From: Mycolicibacterium elephantis DSM 44368
GTDB lineage: Bacteria; Actinomycetota; Actinomycetes; Mycobacteriales; Mycobacteriaceae
DNA length: 64,000 nt
Assembly: GCF_004014805.1 (NCBI RefSeq)
Contig: NZ_ATDN01000056.1
Location: forward strand, 124,001-188,000
Direction of reading: 5' to 3'
Under the pieces are notes generated by a model that saw only the letters and a program-made list of their open reading frames with translations, did no database searches and was not told the origin of the DNA. Below are positions 58,426-64,000 of the stretch, piece after piece (the first letter of the stretch is position 1; every line of letters begins with the position of its first letter). The position numbers and the translations under genes are program-made.

Positions 58426-58498
58426 TGCCCCCACTAGGACTCGAACCTAGGACCTGCGGATTAAAAGTCCGTAGCTCTACCAACTGAGCTATAGGGGC
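58426..58498 (-). tRNA. tRNA-Lys (TTT)
   Basis: Cloverleaf readable on the minus strand: acceptor GCCCCTA pairs with TGGGGGC, anticodon loop CTTTTAA with anticodon TTT, T-arm GGTTCGAGTCC. Discriminator A; CCA not encoded. Confidence 0.92.
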
Positions 58499-58538
58499 CG
58501 CGAAGCAACAGGATACTGGGTATCGACAGCCCGCTCGT

Positions 58539-58568
58539 TTGAGGATTGGGGTGCCGGTACCCTAAGCT
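58539..58568 (+). promoter_or_regulatory. promoter of the tRNA-Glu/Asp/Phe group
   Basis: TTGAGG (58539-58544) and TAAGCT (58563-58568) with an 18-bp spacer lie about 50 bp before tRNA-Glu. Confidence 0.5.
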
Positions 58569-58620
58569 ATCGTGGCTCCCAACGACATGGCGTTGTGAGT
58601 ACCCCGGAGAGATTCGGCTG

Positions 58621-58693
58621 GCCCCCTTCGTCTAGCGGCCTAGGACGCCGCCCTTTCAAGGCGGTAGCGCGGGTTCGAATCCCGTAGGGGGTA
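58621..58693 (+). tRNA. tRNA-Glu (TTC)
   Basis: The acceptor GCCCCCT pairs with AGGGGGT, anticodon loop CTTTCAA with anticodon TTC, T-arm GGTTCGAATCC; 73 nt, CCA not encoded. Confidence 0.92.
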
Positions 58694-58728
58694 CACGCGA
58701 CGCACGTACGATGGAAGTCGCACAGTAA

Positions 58729-58802
58729 GGCCCTGTGGCGCAGTTGGTTAGCGCGCCGCCCTGTCACGGCGGAGGTCGCGGGTTCAAGTCCCGTCAGGGT
58801 CG
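58729..58802 (+). tRNA. tRNA-Asp (GTC)
   Basis: The acceptor GGCCCTG pairs with CAGGGTC, anticodon loop CTGTCAC with anticodon GTC, T-arm GGTTCAAGTCC; CCA is encoded at 58803-58805. Confidence 0.92.
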
Positions 58803-58846
58803 CCAGAACGGCGGGCATGTCGGTTTTTCGACAACCGGTGCCATCC

Positions 58847-58920
58847 GGCCAGGTAGCTCAGTTGGTACGAGCGTCCGCCTGAAAAGCGGAAGGTCGCCGG
58901 TTCGATCCCGGCCCTGGCCA
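58847..58920 (+). tRNA. tRNA-Phe (GAA), attachment site of the integrated element
   Basis: The acceptor GGCCAGG pairs with CCTGGCC, anticodon loop CTGAAAA with anticodon GAA, T-arm GGTTCGATCC; CCA encoded at 58921-58923. The integrase gene of a mobile element ends 39 bp beyond, so this 3' end is the likely att core restored on integration. Confidence 0.92.
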
Positions 58921-58961
58921 CCATTCTTTACCTGCATAGACACGGGTGTTGCACTCGGTTG

Positions 58962-60116
58962 TCAGTTTGATTCGTCCGGTTCTTGTCCGGTCTTCGGTGT
59001 GTGAATCTCGGTTGCGTGAAGTTGATCGAGGTTCGTTGCGACCTGGTCCAGCTCGTCGGCGTAGAGGTCGCTGTAGATGTTCGCGGTGACAGTCGGCGTC
59101 GAGTGGCCCATGGTTTTCTGCACGTAGCGCAGGTCTGCGCCGGACTTGCGCGCCAGGCTGGCGTAGGTATGGCGTAGCTCGTGAATGGTCAGCGGTGCGA
59201 GGCGTGTCTTCTTGAGGACTTTGTTCCAGTGCGTATGCCTGCGCCAGTTGTTGGACCTCAGCATTTTTCCGTTAGGTGATGTGACGGCGGGCTCATCGGC
59301 AGCGCGGCTGGCGATGCGCGGTTTCAGGGCGTCAATGACGACCTGGGGGAGCGGGATGGTGCGGGTTCCAGCCACCGTCTTGGTGGGACCGATGACGATG
59401 CGGCCCGCAACCTCGGGTGCGGCCCGTCGAACGTAGAGACGGCGGGCGGCAAGGTCAACATCCTTGACACGGAGGCCGACGAGTTCGGACCAGCGCAGGC
59501 CGGTGTAGGCGAGGATGATCACAACGTCGCCCTGGTCGCCGCAGGCGACGGCCAGCGCATGGACTTCCTGGGCGTTCAGGTAGCGGTGACGTTCCCGCTC
59601 AGGAATGCGGCCCGCTGAAACGCCAAGGGCGGGGTTGCGGTGGATTCGGCCGTCCTGATGGGCGACGTCGAGGATCGACCGCAGGAGTCGCAGCGTGGAG
59701 ACCTTCGCCCATGGCCCTACCGTCAGGCCGTCAACGAACGCCTGGACGTCGGCACGCGTGATTTCGTCGACGGGCACGTGACCGAACCGGGGCGCGATTC
59801 GCAGTTCCCAGTGCTGGGTGTAGCCGCTCCAGGTCTTTGGCGAGACCGCGGGCTTCTTGGAATGGGAGAACTGCGTCCAAATTCGGTTCAGCGGTGTGCG
59901 GCCGAGGCGGGGGTCGAACCGACGTGCACCGAGCGCTGCTTCGTTGTCGCGTTCGGATTTGAACGCCTTCGCCTCGCGCAGAGTCGGAAACGTGGCCGAT
60001 GTTTCGACCCAGCCTGACGGTGCGTCGGGATCACGGATCAGGTAGCGGACTTGGTAGCGGGGCTGTCCGGCCACATTGATGCGCTTTCGGATGCCGCGTG
60101 GGGTGTTGCCAGCCAT
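58962..60116 (-). CDS. int: tyrosine site-specific integrase
   Basis: The 384-residue tyrosine recombinase has an N-terminal arm-binding and SAM-like core-binding region (KTWSGYTQHWELRIAPRFG, about 100-120) and the catalytic domain: Arg in AYTGLRWSELVGL near residue 205, HELRHTYASLA (His-x2-Arg) near 316, MGHSTPTVTANIY with the His and the Tyr nucleophile near 354. It cuts and rejoins DNA at the tRNA-Phe att site. The ATG at 60116 shares one base with the xis TAA (TAATG), so xis and int are co-expressed. Confidence 0.93.
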   Translation of the reverse strand: MAGNTPRGIRKRINVAGQPRYQVRYLIRDPDAPSGWVETSATFPTLREAKAFKSERDNEAALGARRFDPRLGRTPLNRIWTQFSHSKKPAVSPKTWSGYTQHWELRIAPRFGHVPVDEITRADVQAFVDGLTVGPWAKVSTLRLLRSILDVAHQDGRIHRNPALGVSAGRIPERERHRYLNAQEVHALAVACGDQGDVVIILAYTGLRWSELVGLRVKDVDLAARRLYVRRAAPEVAGRIVIGPTKTVAGTRTIPLPQVVIDALKPRIASRAADEPAVTSPNGKMLRSNNWRRHTHWNKVLKKTRLAPLTIHELRHTYASLARKSGADLRYVQKTMGHSTPTVTANIYSDLYADELDQVATNLDQLHATEIHTPKTGQEPDESN

Positions 60117-60352
60117 TACCGACGCACCTGCTTCAGCCAGGACCGGACTTCCGCGCAGTCCCAGCGGCGCACCCGCTCTGACAACGTGTAGCAGGGTGGG
60201 CCGATCTGCTCGCCGGTCGTTTCGCGGATCGACGCCCAGCGATTGAGCGTCGCAGCCGAGACGCCGAGCAGCGCCGACACCCGTTCTGCGGTCAGCAGCT
60301 CAGGGAAGTTGCCTGCGGTGACGAGAGCCTCCCGGAGGCCGTGAGTGACCAT
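60116..60352 (-). CDS. xis: excisionase (MerR/HTH_17-like)
   Basis: The 78-residue protein has a helix-turn-helix FPELLTAERVSALLGVSAATLNRWA and a C-terminal RRWDCAEVRSWLKQVRR wing, as in the small excisionases of actinomycete elements. It would bind near att and direct Int to excise. GAGGTGA precedes the ATG at 60352. Confidence 0.8.
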   Translation of the reverse strand: MVTHGLREALVTAGNFPELLTAERVSALLGVSAATLNRWASIRETTGEQIGPPCYTLSERVRRWDCAEVRSWLKQVRR

Positions 60353-60356
60353 CGCT

Positions 60357-60713
60357 TCACCTCGTTGCGGGTGGCTGGTACGTCGACGGAATGTCCATGC
60401 CAGCACGGATGGAGGCGAACCAGGCGCGAGTCCGCGGCAATCCGGCATCGGTGTCGGCTTGCCCGCCGGTGATTCCCCAGAGATCGAATGCCCAGCGATT
60501 CAGCGCGGAGGCCGTTGTCTCGCTGCGTCGCTGGAGTTCCGCGTCGTCGCCCAAGACCAAGGCGACGCCGAGGAATTCGCCGCAGGACCAGACGTGCCGG
60601 TACTCGTCCCATCCGTGCGTGCGGACCAGGTTGGCGCGGTGCATCAGATCGTCTGCATGCCGAGCCAATTGATCCTGGCTGGGCGGGGCGAAGAGTGGCC
60701 AGTCGTCGTTCAT
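60357..60713 (-). CDS. unknown protein of the integrated element
   Basis: The 118-residue acidic, Trp-rich protein has DWPLFAPPSQDQLARHADDL at the start, then TASALNRWAFDLWGITGG and TRAWFASIRAG. No family recognised. The ATG overlaps the ftsK stop by four bases and its stop is four bases before xis, so it is part of the transfer-excision operon. In pSAM2-like elements this place is normally taken by the rolling-circle Rep gene. Confidence 0.6.
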   Translation of the reverse strand: MNDDWPLFAPPSQDQLARHADDLMHRANLVRTHGWDEYRHVWSCGEFLGVALVLGDDAELQRRSETTASALNRWAFDLWGITGGQADTDAGLPRTRAWFASIRAGMDIPSTYQPPATR

Positions 60714-62032
60714 TGCGCCGTCTTTCCTCCGGTGATTCGCGTCCGTCCGTATTGCTTTGCAGTGGAACGGATTTGGTCATCAGACCAGTAGTCAGCGCGA
60801 ACCCGGATCACATGCCCGTCTGCGGCGACGACATAGCCAGTGCCGGGTGTCTCGGGGCTGATGCGGTGTGCGGGCGCGGTATCGCCCATGCCGTCGCCGA
60901 GAACCATCGTCACCTCGTCGCGGGAACGGAGCCGGAGCGCGATGGTTTGAGTGAAGAGCCCTCGCATGGGTAGGACTTCTTTGCGAGGGTCTTGGAGGAA
61001 CGCTGCCACGACGAATCCCAGGGCGCGGCCTTTGGTCAGGATTCGCGACAAGTAGCCGGCGGCTTCTTTGCGCAGTGCCGGGTCGCTCATGTATGCGGTC
61101 AGTCCGGCCAGTTCGTCGATCAGCAGCACGATCAGGGGAGCTGATTTTGTCGGGGTGTGTTCGCGGGCGTTTCCCGCCATTTGTGCGCCGCGCTCGTCCA
61201 TCAACTTTTCCAGCGTGCCAAGGGTTTTCACTGCATCGGCCTCGGTTGTGGCGACCTTGGTGAACAAGCGAGCACCGACCGATAGTTCGATGCCGTACTT
61301 GAGGTCGATGCCGATCAGGTGGACCAGGCCGCTCGCGACCGCGGGTCCGAGGCCGCCGGCGATTCCCCAGAAAACCGACCCTTTGCCTGCGCCCGAGCAG
61401 CCCACGGTCAGGGTGTGTCGTCCGGCGACGTGCAGCGTCCACGGGGTGCCGTTTTCACAGCGTCCAAGCGTGACTCTGGTGGTAGCGACTGCAGTGGGCG
61501 AGGCGGCATGACCGACCGATGAGAGTTGCTCGCGCATGACCAATTCGATCCGCACGGTGCCGGGTGCGACCACGACCGACTGGGCGGCGTGGGCTCGTGC
61601 GGCGTCGCGGATAGCCGGGACGGCACGCTCCAGGTCGTCGACGGTCAGACCCATCCGCGTCTTCACTGTCAGATTCAGGCAGTTGTCAGACACCTTGACC
61701 TGCAGCAGCTTTGGATGAGTCCATCGCGTCTGTGTGACCGGCCGCCCTTCGTGGTCCTTGCGGGTGACTTGCTCAGAGGCGGACAAGCCGCAGCGTTTCG
61801 ACAACCGCTCCCATGTGGCGTAGGCCCACAGTCTCCAACGCAATCGCCGGGCGGGGGCGGCGAAGTGCAGTTCGTAGGTCCCCGGTGAGCGCAGCCGCCA
61901 GGCAATCAGAACTGCAGCGGTTATGCCTGCGACGGCCGCGACCCAGGCCACGGCGCCAAGTAGCAGCTGCAGGAGGTGGTCGAACCTCAGCGGGGTATCG
62001 AGGTCGGTCGGTGCGAACGGATCGGGGTTCAT
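60710..62032 (-). CDS. FtsK/SpoIIIE-type DNA translocase (TraB/TraSA)
   Basis: The 440-residue protein has two close N-terminal transmembrane helices (about 20-45: LLQLLLGAVAWVAAVAGITA), a linker with a short domain and a P-loop ATPase: Walker A GCSGAGKGS near 225, DLKYGIEL, Walker B IVLLIDELAGL near 310 and AAFLQDPRKEV. TraB proteins of actinomycete elements pump double-stranded DNA between cells in mycelial or mycobacterial mating. The ATG at 62032 overlaps the pra stop (ATGA). Confidence 0.85.
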   Translation of the reverse strand: MNPDPFAPTDLDTPLRFDHLLQLLLGAVAWVAAVAGITAAVLIAWRLRSPGTYELHFAAPARRLRWRLWAYATWERLSKRCGLSASEQVTRKDHEGRPVTQTRWTHPKLLQVKVSDNCLNLTVKTRMGLTVDDLERAVPAIRDAARAHAAQSVVVAPGTVRIELVMREQLSSVGHAASPTAVATTRVTLGRCENGTPWTLHVAGRHTLTVGCSGAGKGSVFWGIAGGLGPAVASGLVHLIGIDLKYGIELSVGARLFTKVATTEADAVKTLGTLEKLMDERGAQMAGNAREHTPTKSAPLIVLLIDELAGLTAYMSDPALRKEAAGYLSRILTKGRALGFVVAAFLQDPRKEVLPMRGLFTQTIALRLRSRDEVTMVLGDGMGDTAPAHRISPETPGTGYVVAADGHVIRVRADYWSDDQIRSTAKQYGRTRITGGKTAQ

Positions 62033-62451
62033 GCCGATGCCCGGCCGGTGTTCGATGCCGCAGACGGCTTGCCAGGTGCGGTCATGCCCGAGGCCCGAAA
62101 TGACCACGCGATGCGTGAGAAGTCGCCCGACCGCTCGATGTACGGCAGGGCCATCAGACCCTCGAACACCACCGGCGTGAACGGCGTTCCGCTGGAATTG
62201 CCGGGGGCAGTCGGCTGCGTTTGGGCGGCGAACTTGACCGTCACGGTGCGGCTGCGCTTCGGTGCGGACGGATCACCGTCGAGCACTTCGACCTGCCACA
62301 TCGGCGAACCGGTCTCGCGATCGGTCGCCTGTACACGGTTGTCGCCCGAGGACTTGTCGAAGTCGATCATCGGCGTCACCTCGGACACGAGGAACGCGCC
62401 GCATGAAAACACCTGGTCGTGTCCGATCTGGAGCCATTTGGGGATGGACAT
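62029..62451 (-). CDS. pra: Pra-like activator of replication, integration and excision
   Basis: The 140-residue protein resembles the AICE protein annotated as plasmid replication, integration and excision activator: HDQVFSCGAFLVSEVTPMID, RVQATDRETGSPMWQVEVLD, RTVTVKFAAQ, GTPFTPVVFEGLMALPYIER and SRIAWSFRASGM follow the pattern I recall. In pSAM2, Pra activates the rep-xis-int operon. AAAGGG precedes the ATG at 62451. The 29-bp near-palindrome at 62476-62504 lies just upstream. Confidence 0.75.
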   Translation of the reverse strand: MSIPKWLQIGHDQVFSCGAFLVSEVTPMIDFDKSSGDNRVQATDRETGSPMWQVEVLDGDPSAPKRSRTVTVKFAAQTQPTAPGNSSGTPFTPVVFEGLMALPYIERSGDFSRIAWSFRASGMTAPGKPSAASNTGRASA

Positions 62452-62475
62452 TGTGGAACCCTTTCTTGGAGTGAA

Positions 62476-62504
62476 CTAGATGACTATCTAACATAGTCGT
62501 CTAG
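62476..62504. promoter_or_regulatory. operator upstream of the pra-ftsK-xis-int operon
   Basis: The near-perfect palindrome CTAGATGACTAT-CTAAC-ATAGTCGTCTAG has 12-bp arms with one mismatch. Its right half is repeated exactly, inverted, in the gntR promoter, so the GntR regulator is the expected binder. Confidence 0.7.
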
Positions 62505-62550
62505 ACGAGTGAGTCAAGCGCGGCGCGACGTTTGGCAATTTCACGCAGGT

Positions 62551-63330
62551 TCAGCGTGCCGAGAAGTCGTATTCGAGCAGGTAGGCCGATGCCACCTTCA
62601 CCGTGTCACACACTTCGACGGCCACGTCGTTGGTGTCATATGCCGTCCGAACCACAGTCAGGACGGGTACACCAGCCGCAAGTTGCAGGATGCGGCGCTC
62701 TTCGGGGGTGGGCATCCGCGCGCCGACTTCCTCGGTGAATCGGGCGAGTGTGTGGCCGGCCTCTTCGAGTCGCGCATAGATACCGCCAGGCCCGGTGTCC
62801 ACTTGTTCGATCTTGGTGCCTTGAGCAAAGTCGGCAGGGATGTATGAAATCGCCGTCTCCATTGGTCGACCATCGGCGAGGTAACGCCGCGATCGAACGA
62901 CAACCTCGTCGTCTGGAGTCAAGCGAAGACGTTCAGCAACAGTCGAATTCGGCTTCTCCCGCGTCACAGTGATGTTGTCGACTTGTGGCGTGTAGCCAGC
63001 CTTCTCTGTCTCGACAGTGAACGCCGCTTTGCCGCTTGCGCGATGTCGTCGTGCGAATCGATCGGAGGCGAGCCTATGGATCGGGGGTGTGGGGCGGACG
63101 AACACACCGCGGCCGTGTTGCGTGACTACTAGCCCTTCGCTGCCGAGCACTTGCATTGCCTGCCTGACGGTCATGCGTGCCACGCCGAAGTGCTTGATCA
63201 ACTCGGCCTCGGACGGCAGGCGTTCCCCTGCGTCGAGCTGGCCAGAGCTGATTGCTTCGCGCAACATGCCAGCGATCTGCCGATACGGCGGCTTGTCGTC
63301 CGCCCGGTCGATCTGGCCAAGTTGCAGCAC
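62551..63330 (-). CDS. GntR/HutC-family regulator with UTRA domain (KorSA-like)
   Basis: The 259-residue regulator has an N-terminal GntR winged helix (PPYRQIAGMLREAISSGQL, RLPSEAELIKHFGVARMTVR, GLVVTQHGRGVFV) and a C-terminal UTRA ligand domain (about 95-250). In pSAM2, KorSA of this family represses pra and keeps the element integrated. GGGAAGG lies upstream of GTG 63330. The shared operator half at 63351 suggests autoregulation. Confidence 0.88.
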   Translation of the reverse strand: MLQLGQIDRADDKPPYRQIAGMLREAISSGQLDAGERLPSEAELIKHFGVARMTVRQAMQVLGSEGLVVTQHGRGVFVRPTPPIHRLASDRFARRHRASGKAAFTVETEKAGYTPQVDNITVTREKPNSTVAERLRLTPDDEVVVRSRRYLADGRPMETAISYIPADFAQGTKIEQVDTGPGGIYARLEEAGHTLARFTEEVGARMPTPEERRILQLAAGVPVLTVVRTAYDTNDVAVEVCDTVKVASAYLLEYDFSAR

Positions 63331-63350
63331 CGCAGAGCCTTCCCTTGCAT

Positions 63351-63363
63351 GTCTAGACGACTA
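63351..63363. promoter_or_regulatory. operator half-site in the gntR/nudix promoter
   Basis: GTCTAGACGACTA is the exact reverse complement of 62494-62506 in the transfer-operon operator. It is about 21 bp from the gntR start. Confidence 0.68.
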
Positions 63364-63428
63364 GTAGTGTAAGAAAACGACACGCCCATGTCACTACTGA
63401 AGTCCGGGCCCCGAGGATGGAGTCTCGC

Positions 63429-63857
63429 ATGGCAACCACGCCGAAACACTCGGTTAGCGTCGCGGGGATCGTGGTCCGCGACGACGGCCGCGTCCTGGTA
63501 ATCAAACGTGATGACACCGGCCACTGGGAAGCCCCCGGCGGCGTCCTTGAGCTTCATGAATCATTCGAGAGCGGCGTTCAGCGCGAGGTGCTGGAAGAGA
63601 CTGGACTTGAGGTTGCTGTCGAACGGCTTACGGGTGTCTACAAGAATCTCACGCACGGAATCGTCGCGCTGGTTTACCGATGCCGTCCTGCCGGCGGCGC
63701 CGCGCACCCGACGGCTGAAGCTTGCGAAGTTCTCTGGATGACTACGGAACAGGTTCAGTCGACGATGAGCCCTGCGTTCGCGGTCCGTGTGCTGGACGCG
63801 TTCGACGAAGGCGTCCATTCACGGACCCACGACGGCGTCAATGTCATATCTGGCTAA
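63429..63857 (+). CDS. Nudix hydrolase (Pif-like)
   Basis: The 142-residue protein has the Nudix box GGVLELHESFESGVQREVLEETG (Gly-x5-Glu-x7-Arg-Glu-x2-Glu-Glu-x-Gly). It hydrolyses a nucleoside diphosphate linked to another moiety. In pSAM2 the Nudix protein Pif blocks transfer between donor cells that already hold the element, so an entry-exclusion role is plausible here by position. ATG 63429 is preferred, with GGATGGAG upstream; ATG 63417 is in frame. Divergent from gntR. Confidence 0.82.
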   Translation: MATTPKHSVSVAGIVVRDDGRVLVIKRDDTGHWEAPGGVLELHESFESGVQREVLEETGLEVAVERLTGVYKNLTHGIVALVYRCRPAGGAAHPTAEACEVLWMTTEQVQSTMSPAFAVRVLDAFDEGVHSRTHDGVNVISG

Positions 63858-63921
63858 CAGTCACGACGGTTGCTGCGCTAGCGACGTGGGCGTGTTGGTC
63901 TAGCCCACTAGCCTGTGTGAT

Positions 63922-64000
63922 GTGCCTGTAAACGCTGACGCTGATGAGCCCGATGATGAGAATGCTGGACTGACTCCTCAGCAGCGTGGGTCACGTCCCG
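63922..64000 (+). CDS. leaderless gene truncated by the window end
   Basis: From GTG 63922 a frame reads VPVNADADEPDDENAGLTPQ and stays open to the edge. TAGCCT lies exactly seven bases upstream (63909-63914), the leaderless start pattern. The visible 26 residues are acidic and match no family I recognise. It is likely another gene of the element. Confidence 0.4.
   Translation, partial: MPVNADADEPDDENAGLTPQQRGSRP

Larger units (their letters stand above)
58924..64000. mobile_element. left part of an integrative and conjugative element (AICE, pSAM2 type) next to tRNA-Phe
   Basis: A run of seven genes, int, xis, unknown, ftsK/traB, pra, gntR and nudix, starts right after tRNA-Phe. This gene content (tyrosine integrase, Xis, TraB/FtsK, Pra-like activator, KorSA-like GntR and Pif-like Nudix) is characteristic of actinomycete integrative and conjugative elements. 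No second copy of the tRNA-Phe 3' end occurs up to 64000, so the element continues past the window. A replication initiator, usual between xis and tra, is not seen. Confidence 0.78.

Noticed and set aside
63858..64000. Right attachment site of the integrated element
   Set aside because: No copy of the tRNA-Phe 3' end (GGTTCGATCCCGGCCCTGGC) occurs to the right of the integrase within the window.
1..64000. CRISPR arrays, insertion sequences, rRNA genes
   Set aside because: I saw no regularly spaced direct repeats, no transposase-like gene and no ribosomal RNA sequence.

Overview
The window is high-GC actinobacterial DNA from a mycobacterium, most likely a rapid-growing Mycolicibacterium-type species. 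Evidence for this is mycothiol synthase (mshD), the lipomannan factor lmeA, a complete yrbE/mce operon, desA1, leaderless TANNNT-N7-RTG starts and heavy GTG/TTG start use. The gene order around 32.7-57.1 kb matches, from memory, the M. tuberculosis Rv0813c-Rv0826 neighbourhood. Names rest on motifs, length and gene order read by eye; no database search was possible.

Region 1 (1-31.3 kb) is a catabolic cluster around a double-domain TetR regulator of the Mce3R type. It holds a partial CoA-binding ligase, two HSL-type esterases, a group D flavin hydroxylase with a likely distant flavin reductase partner, an acyl-CoA synthetase, fadB/fadA, a HAPMO-type Baeyer-Villiger monooxygenase, a cytochrome P450 with a 2Fe-2S reductase, yrbEAB-mceABCDEF plus a fused Mce-associated protein, two SDRs, a degenerate RibB-like protein, two MaoC hotdog proteins and an SCP-x-like thiolase. 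Together they suggest import of a hydrophobic ketone-yielding substrate, oxygenation, Baeyer-Villiger ester formation, ester hydrolysis, CoA activation and beta-oxidation. Similar short palindromic sites recur in several of its promoters.

Region 2 (31.3-57.1 kb) is core genome. It includes a solute-binding lipoprotein, a small lipoprotein, a nitrobindin, a sulfur operon (DUF4395-cysA2-sseC2) preceded by a leaderless polycysteine leader peptide, thiX-lmeA, glnR-mshD, and a ctpH P-type ATPase cluster. Then come pstSCAB and phoU, each with a Pho-box-like direct repeat, an LCP-family ligase, a dihydrouridine synthase, desA1, three tandem paralogous small secreted proteins, a TetR regulator and a DUF2236 protein.

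Region 3 (57.1-64 kb) has a membrane Ser/Thr kinase, four tRNA genes (Lys, Glu, Asp, Phe) and the left part of an integrative conjugative element of the pSAM2/AICE type inserted next to tRNA-Phe: int, xis, a small unknown gene, an FtsK/TraB translocase, a Pra-like activator, a GntR/UTRA regulator, a Nudix hydrolase (Pif-like) and a truncated leaderless gene. The GntR promoter and the transfer-operon promoter share an exact 13-bp operator half. The right end of the element lies outside the window.
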